The notes beneath the pieces were generated by a model. That model searched no databases. It worked only from the letters and a program-made list of their open reading frames with translations, and was not told where the DNA came from. This document shows positions 32,754-42,844 of a stretch of 64,000 nucleotides of DNA, piece after piece. A program made the translations under genes and the position numbers. Numbering within the stretch: position 1 is the first letter of the stretch; each line of letters starts with the position of its first letter. Source of the stretch: Cymodocea nodosa (Eukaryota > Streptophyta > Magnoliopsida > Alismatales > Cymodoceaceae); NCBI GenBank assembly GCA_036874045.1, contig JAZBRI010000003.1, positions 5,902,501 to 5,966,500 of the forward strand. Direction: 5' to 3'.

Positions 32754-34960
32754 ATGAGGAAGATGATGCCTGAATTCTGGGAAGAGGCAGTGGACACCGC
32801 ACAGTTTCTGAAGGAATCTGAAGAATGGCACACGAGGCAGAAGATCAGAAATACAACGAGAGAAAAAGAGTTACAAAAGGTAGAATCTGAACTTTTTAGA
32901 TTAAGAAAAATATTAGTAGATTGTGGTAAACAAATACCCCATATAATGGAGACACGAATCAGAGTAGCAACTAAAATTGCAGTTAGCAAAGAAAGAAAAA
33001 TCTGGCCAAACAATGAAGTAGCCCTAGAGCTAATTCAACGTAAAGCCAGATTGTGGTTTAAGAAACACAGTGCTGGTCGAGGAAGTTGGGAAATATGGCG
33101 GCAGGAACAACAAGAGGCAACTAAAGAACAGAAGTAGTCGACCACTGAAAGACTTGTTCCTGAGGAACAGCAGCCAGGACCTTCAGTTCCACCATTTAAG
33201 CTGTTGGCACGAGCAGAAATGATAGGGCCTTCGATTGAAGAAGAGAAAAGAGAATTTGCAGAACTAGTTCAAGTTGGGAAGAACCAAGGAGAATCAGAAG
33301 ATTTGGTAGTGGCCAAACCACACCTAGTGTTTGATGCACTTTACAAAAAGAGGGCTGTAGAAAAGTTGAAAGCCCAATATAAAATCAAAGTGGAAATGCA
33401 TCACGCAGTTACTGTTAGAACTACTGCCAAACCTACTGCAAAAGGAGATGAAGCTAGTCCTTCGAGACTAGTAGTTATAAAAAAAGTTAAACAGTAAGAG
33501 CTAGTACTTGTGGCTCGAAGGCCTGTAGAGCCTATTTTTGTAGATTTAATTTCAGAAGATGAAGAGGAAGAACAGGCACAACTAATCAAAAAAAAGAAAG
33601 GAAAACAAAAAGTGCCTGAATATAAGGAAATTAAATCTGAAGTACCAATTTTTACAAGGCCTGTGGAGCAGATTTTTATTAACCTGCTATTCGAATCTGA
33701 GGAGGAGTAGGAGGAGCAAAGAAAAAAAAAAAATCAGGCTGAAATTAGTTTGCAGCCTGTACAAGAAGAAATAGAAATTAGGGTAGAAACTGAATTGCCC
33801 GTGACTCCATCCCAATCTATTACAGAATCAGAAAGAACAGTAACAGAACAGATTGGTAGTTAGGAGGAAAAAGAAAGAGCAGAAAATGAAGAGGCTAAAA
33901 GAAGCCATTTGGACAAAAATAATTTCACAGATTCCACTGAAGAACAAGAAACTCTTCAGCAATTTATGGAGAGAATTCAACACAAAGTGGAGAGTTCTGC
34001 CGGCTCACCACCACAAACAGAAATAGAAATTTAGGAATCTGTAGAAAACATTCAAATGAAGCCTATAGAAGAGGAAGAGCAAGAGTAAACCCCTCTGGAG
34101 CAACAAAGTCACCTTCCTAACTCGACTGAAACAACAATTTTGAATGAAGTACATTTTTGTAGTCAGGAAGCTTATACCAAATATCAAGAAATAAGGGGTT
34201 ACAACATTATTTACAGTAGACTAGTAAATTGTGATGGAATGCAAGAAATCAAAGAATTATTTGAATTCCAATGTCTACTGCAATTTATATCTCAAGAAAG
34301 AGGGCATGCAGTATATGAGAATTTAGTGCCCTATTTCTATGCAAATTTGAGAGAAAGAGAAGGAGGATTAATTTCAAACGTGGAGGAAGCTGATGTACAG
34401 ATAACACCAAAGCTTCTCCACAACATTTTTGGTTTAAAGAATGAAGGAACAAAAATTTTGGAAGATACAACTATAGTTGAATGGACTGAACAGCAAGTTA
34501 AGGATTGTTTAGCTATCAATCCTAGTGTGCCATTATTAAACAGATTGAAGCATTTAAATGGTAAAGCATACATGGTAGCTAACATTCTGATTAAGAATCT
34601 CTATCAACGATAGGGCCATGACATAGAATTAAGTCAATTTGTCAAATGGGCCACATATGCAGTTGTAAATAAGATCCAAATAAATTGGTTTGTAGTTTTT
34701 ATCTCCAAGCTGAAAACAGTGAAGAAGAAATTATTTTATGGAGATTTGATTCCACTGCTGATGGTGAACTGTATCGATTTCACTAAATGGACATGAAAAA
34801 GGATCAGATCAAGAACCATTTCAGTGAAAGAATATAGAAATTAGAACTAGCTGTACCTTTTGGAGGGATTACAAGAGCAATAGAGAGGATTAATCAATTA
34901 GAGCTTCAATTAGAAAAACTCCAGAAGGAAGTAGATGAACTTAGGCATAGAGATTAAATT
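32754..34960 (+). pseudogene. Athila-1 accessory ORF (env position), about 730 codons with in-frame stops
   Basis: From the ATG at 32754 one frame runs to about 34800, interrupted by stops near 33135, 33495, 33708, 33861, 34032, 34086 and 34611 but with no frameshift until the last part. The N-terminal third is helical and charged (EKELQKVESELFRLRKIL). The middle is a Glu/Lys/Gln-rich acidic linker containing repeats of RPVEPIFVDLISEDE type. The C-terminal third has HFCSQEAYTKYQEIRGYNII, PYFYANLRE and IFGLKNEGTKIL, resembling the plant retrotransposon-associated domain catalogued as putative plant transposon protein. NKIQINWFVVFISKL is shared with the copia accessory ORF. It ends in a short coiled coil (QLEKLQKEVDELRHRD). 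No membrane helix is seen. Deleted in Athila-2 except its last codons. Confidence 0.7.
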
Positions 34961-35663
34961 GTGTTGTTCGTCTACTTGTGTAAAATTGTATGAAATTGTA
35001 TGATGTACTTTTAATGTAATTGATTCATATTAATGAATGTAAATTTTTAAGATGCAATTTTCATACGTGTTTTGGATGTGAAATGAATGAAATTTATTGA
35101 ATATTATGTTATTGTGAAACTTTATGAATGAATATGTAACAGATTTACAATTTGCTGAATGACAGGATAACTACTTAAAAATTTATGCATGTTATAAGGT
35201 AAAATGTAAATTCTGCATAACATAAAATGACCTGCAAGTTAAATCTTTATATAATGCTCAGATTTAAACGTATTTTAATTAGAATGATGCATTAATGACA
35301 TGGATTTAACTTTATTACAGTTAGCAGAATAAAAAAATAAAAAAAAAAGAACAGAGAGGAACTTACGAGAGTAAAACTTAGATGTTGTTAAGTGTTAACT
35401 CAACGAAGTAAGACCGTTGAGTTAACTGTAACTCCACGAGTTCAATAATATAATATAAAGTCACTCCGTTGAGTTATCTGTAACTCAACGAAGTTAGTCC
35501 GTGGAGTTAGCAACAGTAACCGACTGTATACAGTTGAGTTTTCTGTAACTTAATGAGGTTAGTTCGTGGATTAAGCAGAACGGTTATTCTTTTAACCACG
35601 AACGAAACTTTGTTGGTTTAGCGGTTACCAAAATTTGAAATTAGTAGTGGTACACGTACCCAT
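34961..35663. other. Spacer with strong hairpin words before the displaced gag
   Basis: The first 430 bp are AT-rich with no ORF. Between 35397 and 35640, words such as AACTCAACGAAGTAAGACCG, GTTGAGTTAACTGTAACTCC and GTTGAGTTATCTGTAACTC alternate and can form stacked hairpins. Athila-2 keeps this region (about 49960-50600). Confidence 0.6.
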
Positions 35664-35671
35664 ATAAATAG
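35664..35671 (+). promoter_or_regulatory. Strong TATA-box candidate before the displaced gag
   Basis: TATAAATA in the context CACGTACCCATATAAATAGG is a near-consensus plant TATA box with a CACGT core upstream. The gag ATG at 36064 lies 400 bp downstream, leaving room for a leader or intron. Confidence 0.5.
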
Positions 35672-35973
35672 GAACCACGATGCATGTTGCAAGCCACGTT
35701 CTTGCAACGAGATTTATTCACTTTATGGATGCACAGTATATATATAAAACAGAATATTATTTACGAGTTACCAGCACTTTTAAAAGAAAGGAGAATGCTT
35801 TGGAGGAACTCGAAGGAGAAGCAGCTGATTCAACTTCATCCGACAACAAATATTTATAGAATGGAAAGCTTCAAACTAGTATGTAATTAATCTTCTGCTA
35901 TTTATTTATGAGCACATGGACTCATTCTCTAAGCACTAAACGATTAGTAAGAACACATACCTAGGAATTTTCA

Positions 35974-37247
35974 TTGCAAAGGAGTACTGAAAAATTTTCT
36001 GAACTGAACTTTAACGAAATTCTTTGGGGTGTAGTTAACCTTTCTTTTAAAGAGAACGTAGAGATGGCTGCTCCAATAGAAAAACCATTAGGAGAGATTC
36101 TGTATCCTGAATTAATTGATGAACCTTCATGTATTCGATTGCCAAACTTTGAGGGAGATAGGTTTGAACTGAAATCTAATTGTATTAGTCAATTACCACA
36201 TTTTCATGGATTAGAAAGAGAGGATGCCTATTATTTCCTTAGAGAATTTAACGAAGTTTGTCAAATGTTGAAAATGTCGAACATGAGTATAGATGCTATT
36301 AAACTTAGATATATCCCTTTTTCTTTAAAAGACAGCTAAGAGATGGTTATATACTCTATCGCATGATTCAATTCTACATGGACTTAATTTTGCTCTGTTT
36401 TTTTGGAAAAATATTATCCAACACATCAAACGATTAAAAAGAAGAAAGAAATATTAATGTGTAGCCAAAAATAGGGTGAATCATTCTAGAAATATTTTGA
36501 AAGATTTAAAGATTTACTGACTCAATGTCCACATCATGCAATGAGTAGAGCACAATTAATAGGTATAATTTATGAAGGCATAGATGTTTCAATGAAATCT
36601 TTATTAGAATCTACTTGTTAAAATGGATTTTTAAAATTATGTAGTGAAGAAGCATGGGCATATTTAGAGAATTTTGCAAAAAGAACTGCACAGTGGGAAA
36701 ATTCGGCTAAAGCTATTGTAAATAAAAGAATATTGCCAAGAGGAATGCATGAAATAGATTCCAATACTATGCTTGAGGTGAAATTAAATGAATTAACAAA
36801 GAAAATAGAAGAGTTATCATTAAATCAAAAGCTAGCAGAAAAGAATGCAAACATAAATGACTTAGATATTATTTATGCTAGAAACTAGAGAGATAACTTG
36901 GGAAATTCTTATCATCCTAATTGGAGAAATCACCCGAATTTATCTTGGAGAAACAACAATTTCCAGGGAGGAGAAAATATAAATGAGAAGAACATAAGTT
37001 ATGAAGTATTAATTGAACAAGGAGCTAGAATAGAGAAATTAGAAAAGATAATCCAACAAGTAAACAATCGTCTAGAATTTATATTTGGAAATGCTGCAAT
37101 TCAAAATCAGAATAGAAATATATCACTTAGATAGAAGGAACCAATGGAAGTTAGACCTATTGGAGGATTGCCAATACAAGCTATACCTAATCCTATCAAT
37201 AGAATGGTTAATGAAATTGATACCTCTTCTAGGAGGGCAGTTGAATG
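35974..37247 (+). pseudogene. Retrotransposon gag (capsid) ORF located downstream of pol in Athila-1
   Basis: The likely start is the ATG at 36064. The translation shows the gag signature of Athila-type elements in order: IRLPNFEGDRFELKSNCI, LPHFHGLEREDAYYFLREF, AIKLRYIPFSLKDS then, after a frame change, KRWLYTLSHDS, RFKDLLTQCPHHAMSRAQL and EEAWAYLENFAKRTAQWE. A coiled coil follows, then NSYHPNWRNHPNLSW (36898 on) and a second coiled coil. This is the particle-forming capsid protein. No zinc knuckle is present between these parts; the element's knuckle is at its 5' end. Several stops and at least one frameshift break the frame. It is deleted in Athila-2. Placement after integrase and an accessory ORF is the reverse of normal gypsy order. 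Confidence 0.85.
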
Positions 37248-37430
37248 AAGCAGCATATCTGAAGCAACTATCTGTATGTATATATATTTTTTTTTATATA
37301 TATGTTTTTTTTATTTTATTTATAGTATCGTAGAGTTAATTTTTAACTCAACGAACTTAGTCCATTGAGTTATGCCTTAACTCCACGAGGGTGTGCAGTA
37401 GTATGTTAATTTTTGCCTCTGCTAAATTTT

Positions 37431-37446
37431 TGTTTGTGTTTTACAG
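37431..37446 (+). promoter_or_regulatory. Candidate 3' splice site just before the F-box ATG
   Basis: TTGTTTGTGTTTTACAG is a pyrimidine-rich plant-type acceptor ending 9 bp before the ATG at 37456. It suggests that the F-box gene is expressed from a spliced transcript or kept the acceptor of a captured host gene. Confidence 0.5.
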
Positions 37447-37455
37447 AATCAACAA

Positions 37456-38594
37456 ATGGAATTGATGCAATTACCGTTGGATGCACTAAGGGAAGTACTA
37501 AGTAACTTGTCAGCTAAAGATTTGTGCAGGCTGTGTTGTGTATCAAAGGAAATTAAAGACTGTATTGAAGAAAACTATTTTCAGAGACTACAAGCTGCAA
37601 AAATGACTAAGATTAGAGATAGATTCATATGGAGGTCATTTAATCGTAGTTCAAATACCCATGAATATCTGGCTATGGAAGAAACTACTGGAATTCCACC
37701 CAATGCATTAGAAGGAATAAATCATATTATGGAGATAGATGAAGGATTAATCATATACAAGACGAGACCAAGGTATGCAAGTTTATTATTACCTGATATT
37801 TTGATAAGACATCCTACAATAGGAGAAGAATGGAATATAGGAAGACCTAATAGATTTGAAGCACCAACTGTAAATTGTGGGTCAGCTTTAATATTTTATA
37901 ATAAAAATTCTGCAATTCCTGAAAAATTATATTATTGGAGACCTACAGGAAATTGGGGTGAAGATTTATGCTTAAGTGTGTATAATTTTCTGAACAGATC
38001 TTGGAATGAAAATATTATGATATATCTAGGACAGAAATCATTAATTAACCAAACACATGTCATACTTGATGGATATATATATCTAGTCACTGAGATATCA
38101 TTAGCATATGGATCTGATTTATACATAGTGAGCATAGACAGTTATAATGAATATATAGAATTTTACCTATACCAAGTGAAATAGCTAAACCACCATCTGC
38201 AGAATTTAATGAAATTCAAATAGGAATGTGGTATAATGAAGAAGATGATCCTACTTTATGTCTGATAAGATGGTGGGATGAACTGATGAAATTTCAAATA
38301 TGGATTATGGAAGACATAAATGAATGGAAGTGGGAAGAGGAGTATATTGAAATAGATGTAGAAATAGAAACTGCTACATTACCTTGGAACCAAAAAGGAT
38401 CCCTTTCTGCATTACATATCATTAATGGTAATACACTCGTATTTGGAATTTATTATATATTACATGTTTACAAATTAAGAAGGAACAAGAACTGCATTAA
38501 AACAGAATTAATAGCAAGAAGAACTATGCCTAAAAAGTTTGCTTAGACTGATACATTTATTCCATTTGTTTCTACTTTTCAATCATGTTCTTAA
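37456..38594 (+). pseudogene. F-box protein gene carried by Athila-1
   Basis: The ATG at 37456 is followed by LPLDALREVLSNLSAKDLCR and LCCVSKEIKDCIEENYF, a clear F-box (residues 5-45), which binds SKP1 in SCF ubiquitin ligases. The remaining 330 or so residues are Trp/Tyr-rich beta-type sequence with repeated blocks (LYYWRPTGNWGEDLCLSVYN, LIRWWDELMKFQIWIMED, GSLSALHIINGNTLVFGIY), as in the substrate-binding half of plant F-box/FBA or kelch-like proteins. One missing base near 38155 shifts the frame and a TAG at 38544 shortens it. Both defects are absent from the surviving C-terminal part in Athila-2. It lies between the displaced gag and the 3' block, in sense orientation. Substrate unknown. 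Host origin is inferred. Confidence 0.85.
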
Positions 38595-38704
38595 GCTGTG
38601 ATTTTGTGTGTTTAATGTTGTGTGTATTCTGCATTTAATGTTAAAAATAAAAATAAAAAAAATTATAGTTTTCATTTTTATTTTATAAAAGAAAAAAAAA
38701 TATC

Positions 38705-38800
38705 AATCCAGTTTGTTGGTATTTGTTCTCGGAATCCAACTGACTTGCTTGTCAGCCACCAAAGGCATAAGAGTCTGGGTTCCACACAAGACACTGATTT
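38705..38800 (+). ncRNA. Candidate structured RNA region after the F-box ORF
   Basis: Three short stems follow one another: GTTGG/CCAAC, CTGAC/GTCAG and a weaker GGC/GCC type. Athila-2 (49250-49345, minus strand) keeps the region, with stems GTTGGT/ACCAAC and TGGCT/AGCCA. ORFs here are closed. The pattern could also be chance in a conserved UTR. Confidence 0.3.
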
Positions 38801-39000
38801 ATTAATATCTGTTAAATATTATTTTGTTTTATATTTTGCTTTTATCTGTGAATGAAAAGTTTTTTAGAATCAAAAAATTGGAATATACAGAAGGAGATAC
38901 AAATGAAACAAGGTATGTAACTAATTACTCATCCTGAATTTTAAATCAAGCAAAACTGTATTCATGCCTACTACAATTACTATACGTATTGTCAAATCTT

Positions 39001-39042
39001 TTACATTGAAGACAATGTAAAATGTTGGTATTGGGGGGAGAT
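39001..39042 (+). other. Hairpin plus purine tract: likely ancestral or second PPT
   Basis: A perfect stem TTACATTG/CAATGTAA is followed by TTGGTATTGGGGGGAGATAA. Athila elements usually show a CATTGAGGACAATG hairpin and a GGGGGAG tract downstream of the last gene. Athila-2 has the same pair at about 49003-49046. A second G-rich tract lies 1.3 kb further on at the 3' LTR. Confidence 0.55.
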
Positions 39043-39389
39043 AATTCAAGTAACAGCCGTGTAAGTTTGTTAGAAATTAAAATGGTACTCAAAGTTTTGA
39101 GAAAATTGAAAATTTTTATGAACTTTCTATAACTATCTGATAAATGAGACTGTAAAATTTTTATAAATTGCTTGACTGTTATATTTAGAAGGCTATACAA
39201 GATGCTATTGAATTTACTATTTATGCAAATCTAGATATAGTATCTTATGTTTTTCTGAATTTCATGAGTTTAACAGTTTCATGATTTTAAAATGAAATCA
39301 GAATGCTTAATGAAAAATTAGTAAATTATCTGAAGTCCTGAAAGAGCTGAGATGTGAATTCTAGATTAAATGAAACACATATGATTAAA

Positions 39390-40210
39390 GATATATTTAA
39401 TTTGACTGATTGAACTTGTAGAATGATTTATGTGTAGATCTTATTAAACTACAGAAAAAGTATGAGCTTATTATTATGGATTCATATTTTCAGTAATTGA
39501 TAGAAGCAGGACTATATGAGATTGGCGTTTTACTGCATCTGTATTAATGAAATACATACATATATAGTATGTGATTAATGTTTTGTTTTGTGTTTGTAGT
39601 TTTGATTGAGAAAAAAAACAAAACAAAACAAAAAGAAAAAATAAGGGAAAATTTGAGAGTTATTGACTTGTTTGATCACGAGCCTTTTGTACTTGAGCAA
39701 ATAGGTATATAAGAATTGATGACCTAAAGAAGGACTCTTAAAATCTAGCAACCTAAGATCCTGATCAGATCTGGGATTGTTGACTGAAAGCTCGTTACAT
39801 GGGTACATTAGAAAGCTCTTGTATGATTCAAGCTTGTCAAATTAACTTTTAAAGTACAAAAAAAAAAAATATACATATAATGTTCTGAAAAGATACAAGT
39901 GTTTTGTGAAATACAGATATCTTATGAATCGAGTATATTTTCTGTTATCTAGAATTGCTGAAATATGAATTTGGAATTGACTTTTGAAGTTGTTTAATGG
40001 AGATACAATTCTTTATTCTACTTGTCTTAATCAAATTGAATTGGATTATACTCTGATTCGTATGTTGTTGAAATTTCTTCTAGAAATCTTATTGGAAAAT
40101 TCAGGATTACAGATGATGAAAAGAAGAACAAATGATAATATAATTAACACCTATATGATGATGATATACTTGATATGTAATTTACATATATTCTAAGTAT
40201 ATTTGCAGGT
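39390..40210 (+). repeat. 3' shared block, Athila-1 copy
   Basis: Aligns with the copia block at 13800-14600 over most of its length, including TTTGATCACGAGCCTTTTGT and AGAAAGCTCTTGTATGATTC. It ends at AAGTATATTTGCAGG, matched by AAGTATATTTGTAGG in copia. It lies between the two purine tracts of the element. Confidence 0.85.
39575..39808 (-). CDS. Conserved antisense ORF, Athila-1 copy
   Basis: Starts at the same ATG as the copia antisense ORFs and shares CNELSVNN, SDQDLRL and TYLLKYKRLVIK. The shared part is about 50 codons. After it the Athila frame runs on into a Phe/Lys-rich low-complexity tail to 77 codons. Function unknown. Confidence 0.4.
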   Translation of the reverse strand: MYPCNELSVNNPRSDQDLRLLDFKSPSLGHQFLYTYLLKYKRLVIKQVNNSQIFPYFFFLFCFVFFLNQNYKHKTKH

Positions 40211-40334
40211 TGATTACTGAAACATACATAATATATTTTTATGTAAAACAGAAGAAAAACAAAAGGGGAATAATTAATTCTAGAACTTTTAAATACCAAT
40301 TAATTAGATCTTAGTTTGCTAAGGGACTAGCAAA

Positions 40335-40352
40335 ATTTAGGTATGGGGGAAG
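40335..40352 (+). other. Athila-1 polypurine tract at the 3' LTR
   Basis: TTTAGGTATGGGGGAAG immediately precedes the TGTTTAGA start of the 3' LTR. It is the expected primer site for plus-strand DNA synthesis. Identical in Athila-2. Confidence 0.9.
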
Positions 40353-42592
40353 TGTTTAGAATGAAAAAGTGCATATTCTTTACGGTTAAATGATGGTTAA
40401 TTGCATAATATTTAGCTTATCATATAAGAATTAAGCCATTATGTTATAATTGCACTGTTATATGCTTTAATTGAAGAATTTGCTTAATGTGGGGGAATTA
40501 ATGTTAATTTAGTACATTTATGAATTGTCGGTAAGTTGCAAGCTGTGAAATTCTTAAGTATCCGAATTTTCTGATATTTCGGACAGTTATGTTTAACATA
40601 CCAAACATATTCGGACAGTTATGTTTAACAGACCAAACGTGTATCGGATAGTTATGTTTAAATTGCCGAGCAGTTATGTTTTGAGAGAATATTTTATTAT
40701 TTCCTGAAGTACACATGTTGAAACCATAATGAATGACTTAAGTGAACTTTCGTTGAGTTATCTACAACTATCCGAAATTGCAGTTGGGCATCAGATAGTT
40801 ATTCCTATAACTCTTCAAAATCTCTTTTTATTTAGAAAATAGCTGAGGGCAAGTGTCATGTTCTAGGAAAGTGACTTAAGTGGATTTTCGGTGAGTTAGC
40901 TGTAATTATCCGAAATGCATCTGAACATCGGATAGTTAGACCTGTAACTCTCCGAAATGTTATTTTATAATTAAACTACGGCTGACACGTGTCGAGATCT
41001 GGTAAATTTACTTAAGTTATGCATCGGATAGTTAAGTTTATAAGTATCCGAAATGCACCTGAGCATTGGATAGTTAAATTTATGCACGTGTTGAATTTAA
41101 ATGCTTTAGAATATCACGTGAGATGTACATGTTTAACTCGTTAAGTTAGCATAACTATACGCGTTGAGTTACATGAATATTACACTAAGGTAACGTGTTA
41201 TGTTAGCAGCTTATTTCTTTATATTTTCTAATATGCCACTGTAGCGGTTGTAGAAATAGATAGTTGGAAGAGAAAAATCACGTTTGCACGTATCACGTAG
41301 GAATTCAATTGTGTAGGGAGAAGAAAGCATCGCCGTTGATATGAATGAAGGAAATCCAACCGACCATTCAAGCAGAAGCAGTTACTACTGAAGAAATATA
41401 AAAGAAAAGAAGAAAAAAAGAAGAGGGTGTGTGATCGATGGACGGACAGTGTGTGCAGAGGAGGATCGACGTCGCAATTCTCTGAAGTACCACACCAACC
41501 ATCATCATCACCATCACCACACCATAATAACCAACCATCGGAGGTCTGTGAGGATACTTACCTGATGTCGGGTCGATTCCGAGCCAAACACAGTGTCTGA
41601 CAACCACTATGAGGAGTGATCGCGTCACGGGAAGGGAAGTCATTTTCACCAAGCGCCGACTCATATTTCAGGAGATCGTAAAGCTTTTAGCATTAGCTTC
41701 GGGTTGATACCTATATGTTGAGGAGGAGATCATCTTGCAATTCTAGACTCGCGATTCTATAGGGAGAGGAGACAGAATTGTAAGTGGCTTAATTTTCAAT
41801 GGTGTAATTGCATTGCAAGTAGTGTCAGAAGTATTTACTGTCAAGTGAGATTACTTTACATTTCACCTATCGCCCATTTCCATGTTCATATTAAAACAAA
41901 AATACCAAAAACAATTTTTCTATGTTTGTATGTTGTATTTGAGTGTTGTATTGTTTGTGTTGTATCGTGATTAATGTTATCTTTGTCAGTGTTGTGATTG
42001 TTTTATGTTTATTTTAGTATTATAGTTTACTGAAATTGGTTCGTTCAAAAGACTTAAAGATTTTAATAGTTACTGTTTGAATTATCTGAATGTTAGTATT
42101 ACTCAATGATAAATCCAATGTTAACTAACATTAAAAAGCTTAATTGTTGTTATTTACAATCTGTGGAATCGCCCAATGGTTGTCCGAATTCCTCTGTAAA
42201 TAGCAGTATTAAAAAGAAAAGACAGGCTCGTGGAGTTAACTTAAGTCCACGAGGTTAGTCCGTTGAGTTATCCATAACTCAATGAACTTAGTCCGTTGAG
42301 TTAGCAGTAATTCAACGGAGAGCTTATTGAATATATAAATTTGATTTTTAACAAGCAAACAGTTCTCAAGTTCGTCAGCAATTCCCTATGGGATCGACCT
42401 GTACTTGCACACTGATACAATAGACACTGTGCACTTGCAGTTAAAGTACAAATTGGAATTAATATCTAAATTGTATTAAAGGTTGTTTGTTTACTTCTAA
42501 AAGAAAGAATAGGCATAAAGATAAATTAACTAAGTAAAAATAGAAGTAACAAATCCAAGTTTTTCTAGTGTAGTGTTGGGAAAACCCAAACA
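40353..42592 (+). mobile_element. Athila-1 3' LTR, full length (2240 bp)
   Basis: It begins with TGTTTAGAATG and ends with CCCAAACA, followed by the TSD TGTAT. U3 carries repeated ATCGGATAGTTA, CACGTGTC and CGTTAAGTTAG modules; the module at 41107-41215 is closely similar to 8745-8850 in the copia LTR. A TATA box (TATAAAAG, 41397-41404) lies near the middle. Downstream of it are a GC-richer leader and CTCCACGAG/CCGTTGAG hairpins. Confidence 0.95.
41368..41664 (-). other. Antisense open frame within the Athila LTR leader
   Basis: A frame beginning MSRRLVKMTSLP and containing VVRHCVWLGIDPTSGKYPHR is open antisense to the LTR. Versions occur at 43921-44118 (solo LTR), 46614-46799 and 56732-57034 (Athila-2 LTRs). 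In Athila-1 the codons near GIDPTSG overlap CAGGTAAGTAT, a perfect plant 5' splice donor, which is altered in the other copies. Coding value is uncertain. Confidence 0.3.
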
Positions 42593-42597
42593 TGTAT

Positions 42598-42844
42598 CTA
42601 ACTCAACAAGTTCATCATATGTCAAATCACGTGACAAGTATTGTAGCTAACTCAACGAACAAAGTCTGTGGTGTTACACTAACTCAACGAACCAACTTTA
42701 TGGTGTTACACTAACTCAACGAACTACCCCTATTGTGTCACTAATAACTCAACGAACCAATAATAAATAAATGTTTTTATAATAAGAATTTTACCATGTG
42801 CAATAATACTAACTTTAAGTTTATAACACTAACGTAACGCATTG
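42598..42844 (-). mobile_element. Copia 5' LTR fragment b
   Basis: Continues fragment a across Athila-1, with CACGTGACAAGTATTGTAGC and three tandem ACACTAACTCAACGAAC units. It is interrupted at CATTG by the solo Athila LTR. Confidence 0.88.

Larger units (their letters stand above)
26771..42592 (+). mobile_element. Athila-1: 15.8-kb Ty3/gypsy element with extra cargo
   Basis: Both LTRs begin TGTTTAGAATG and end CCCAAACA. TGTAT flanks the element on both sides (26766-26770 and 42593-42597). The flanks join into the copia LTR sequence seen uninterrupted at 7937-7990. Order: 5' LTR, PBS (tRNA-Asp type), zinc-knuckle ORF, protease, RT, RNase H, integrase, accessory ORF, gag capsid-type ORF, F-box gene, structured region, shared 3' block, PPT, 3' LTR. 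The integrase, RT and protease signatures ([31 protein letters not shown]) are those of the Athila lineage. Its coding frames have many stops, and its 5' LTR lacks the promoter, so the copy is immobile. Confidence 0.95.

Noticed and set aside
41560-41590. GGGTCGATTCC resembling a tRNA B box in the Athila LTR leader
   Set aside because: One mismatch to the B-box consensus and no A box or cloverleaf upstream. No tRNA gene was seen anywhere in the window.
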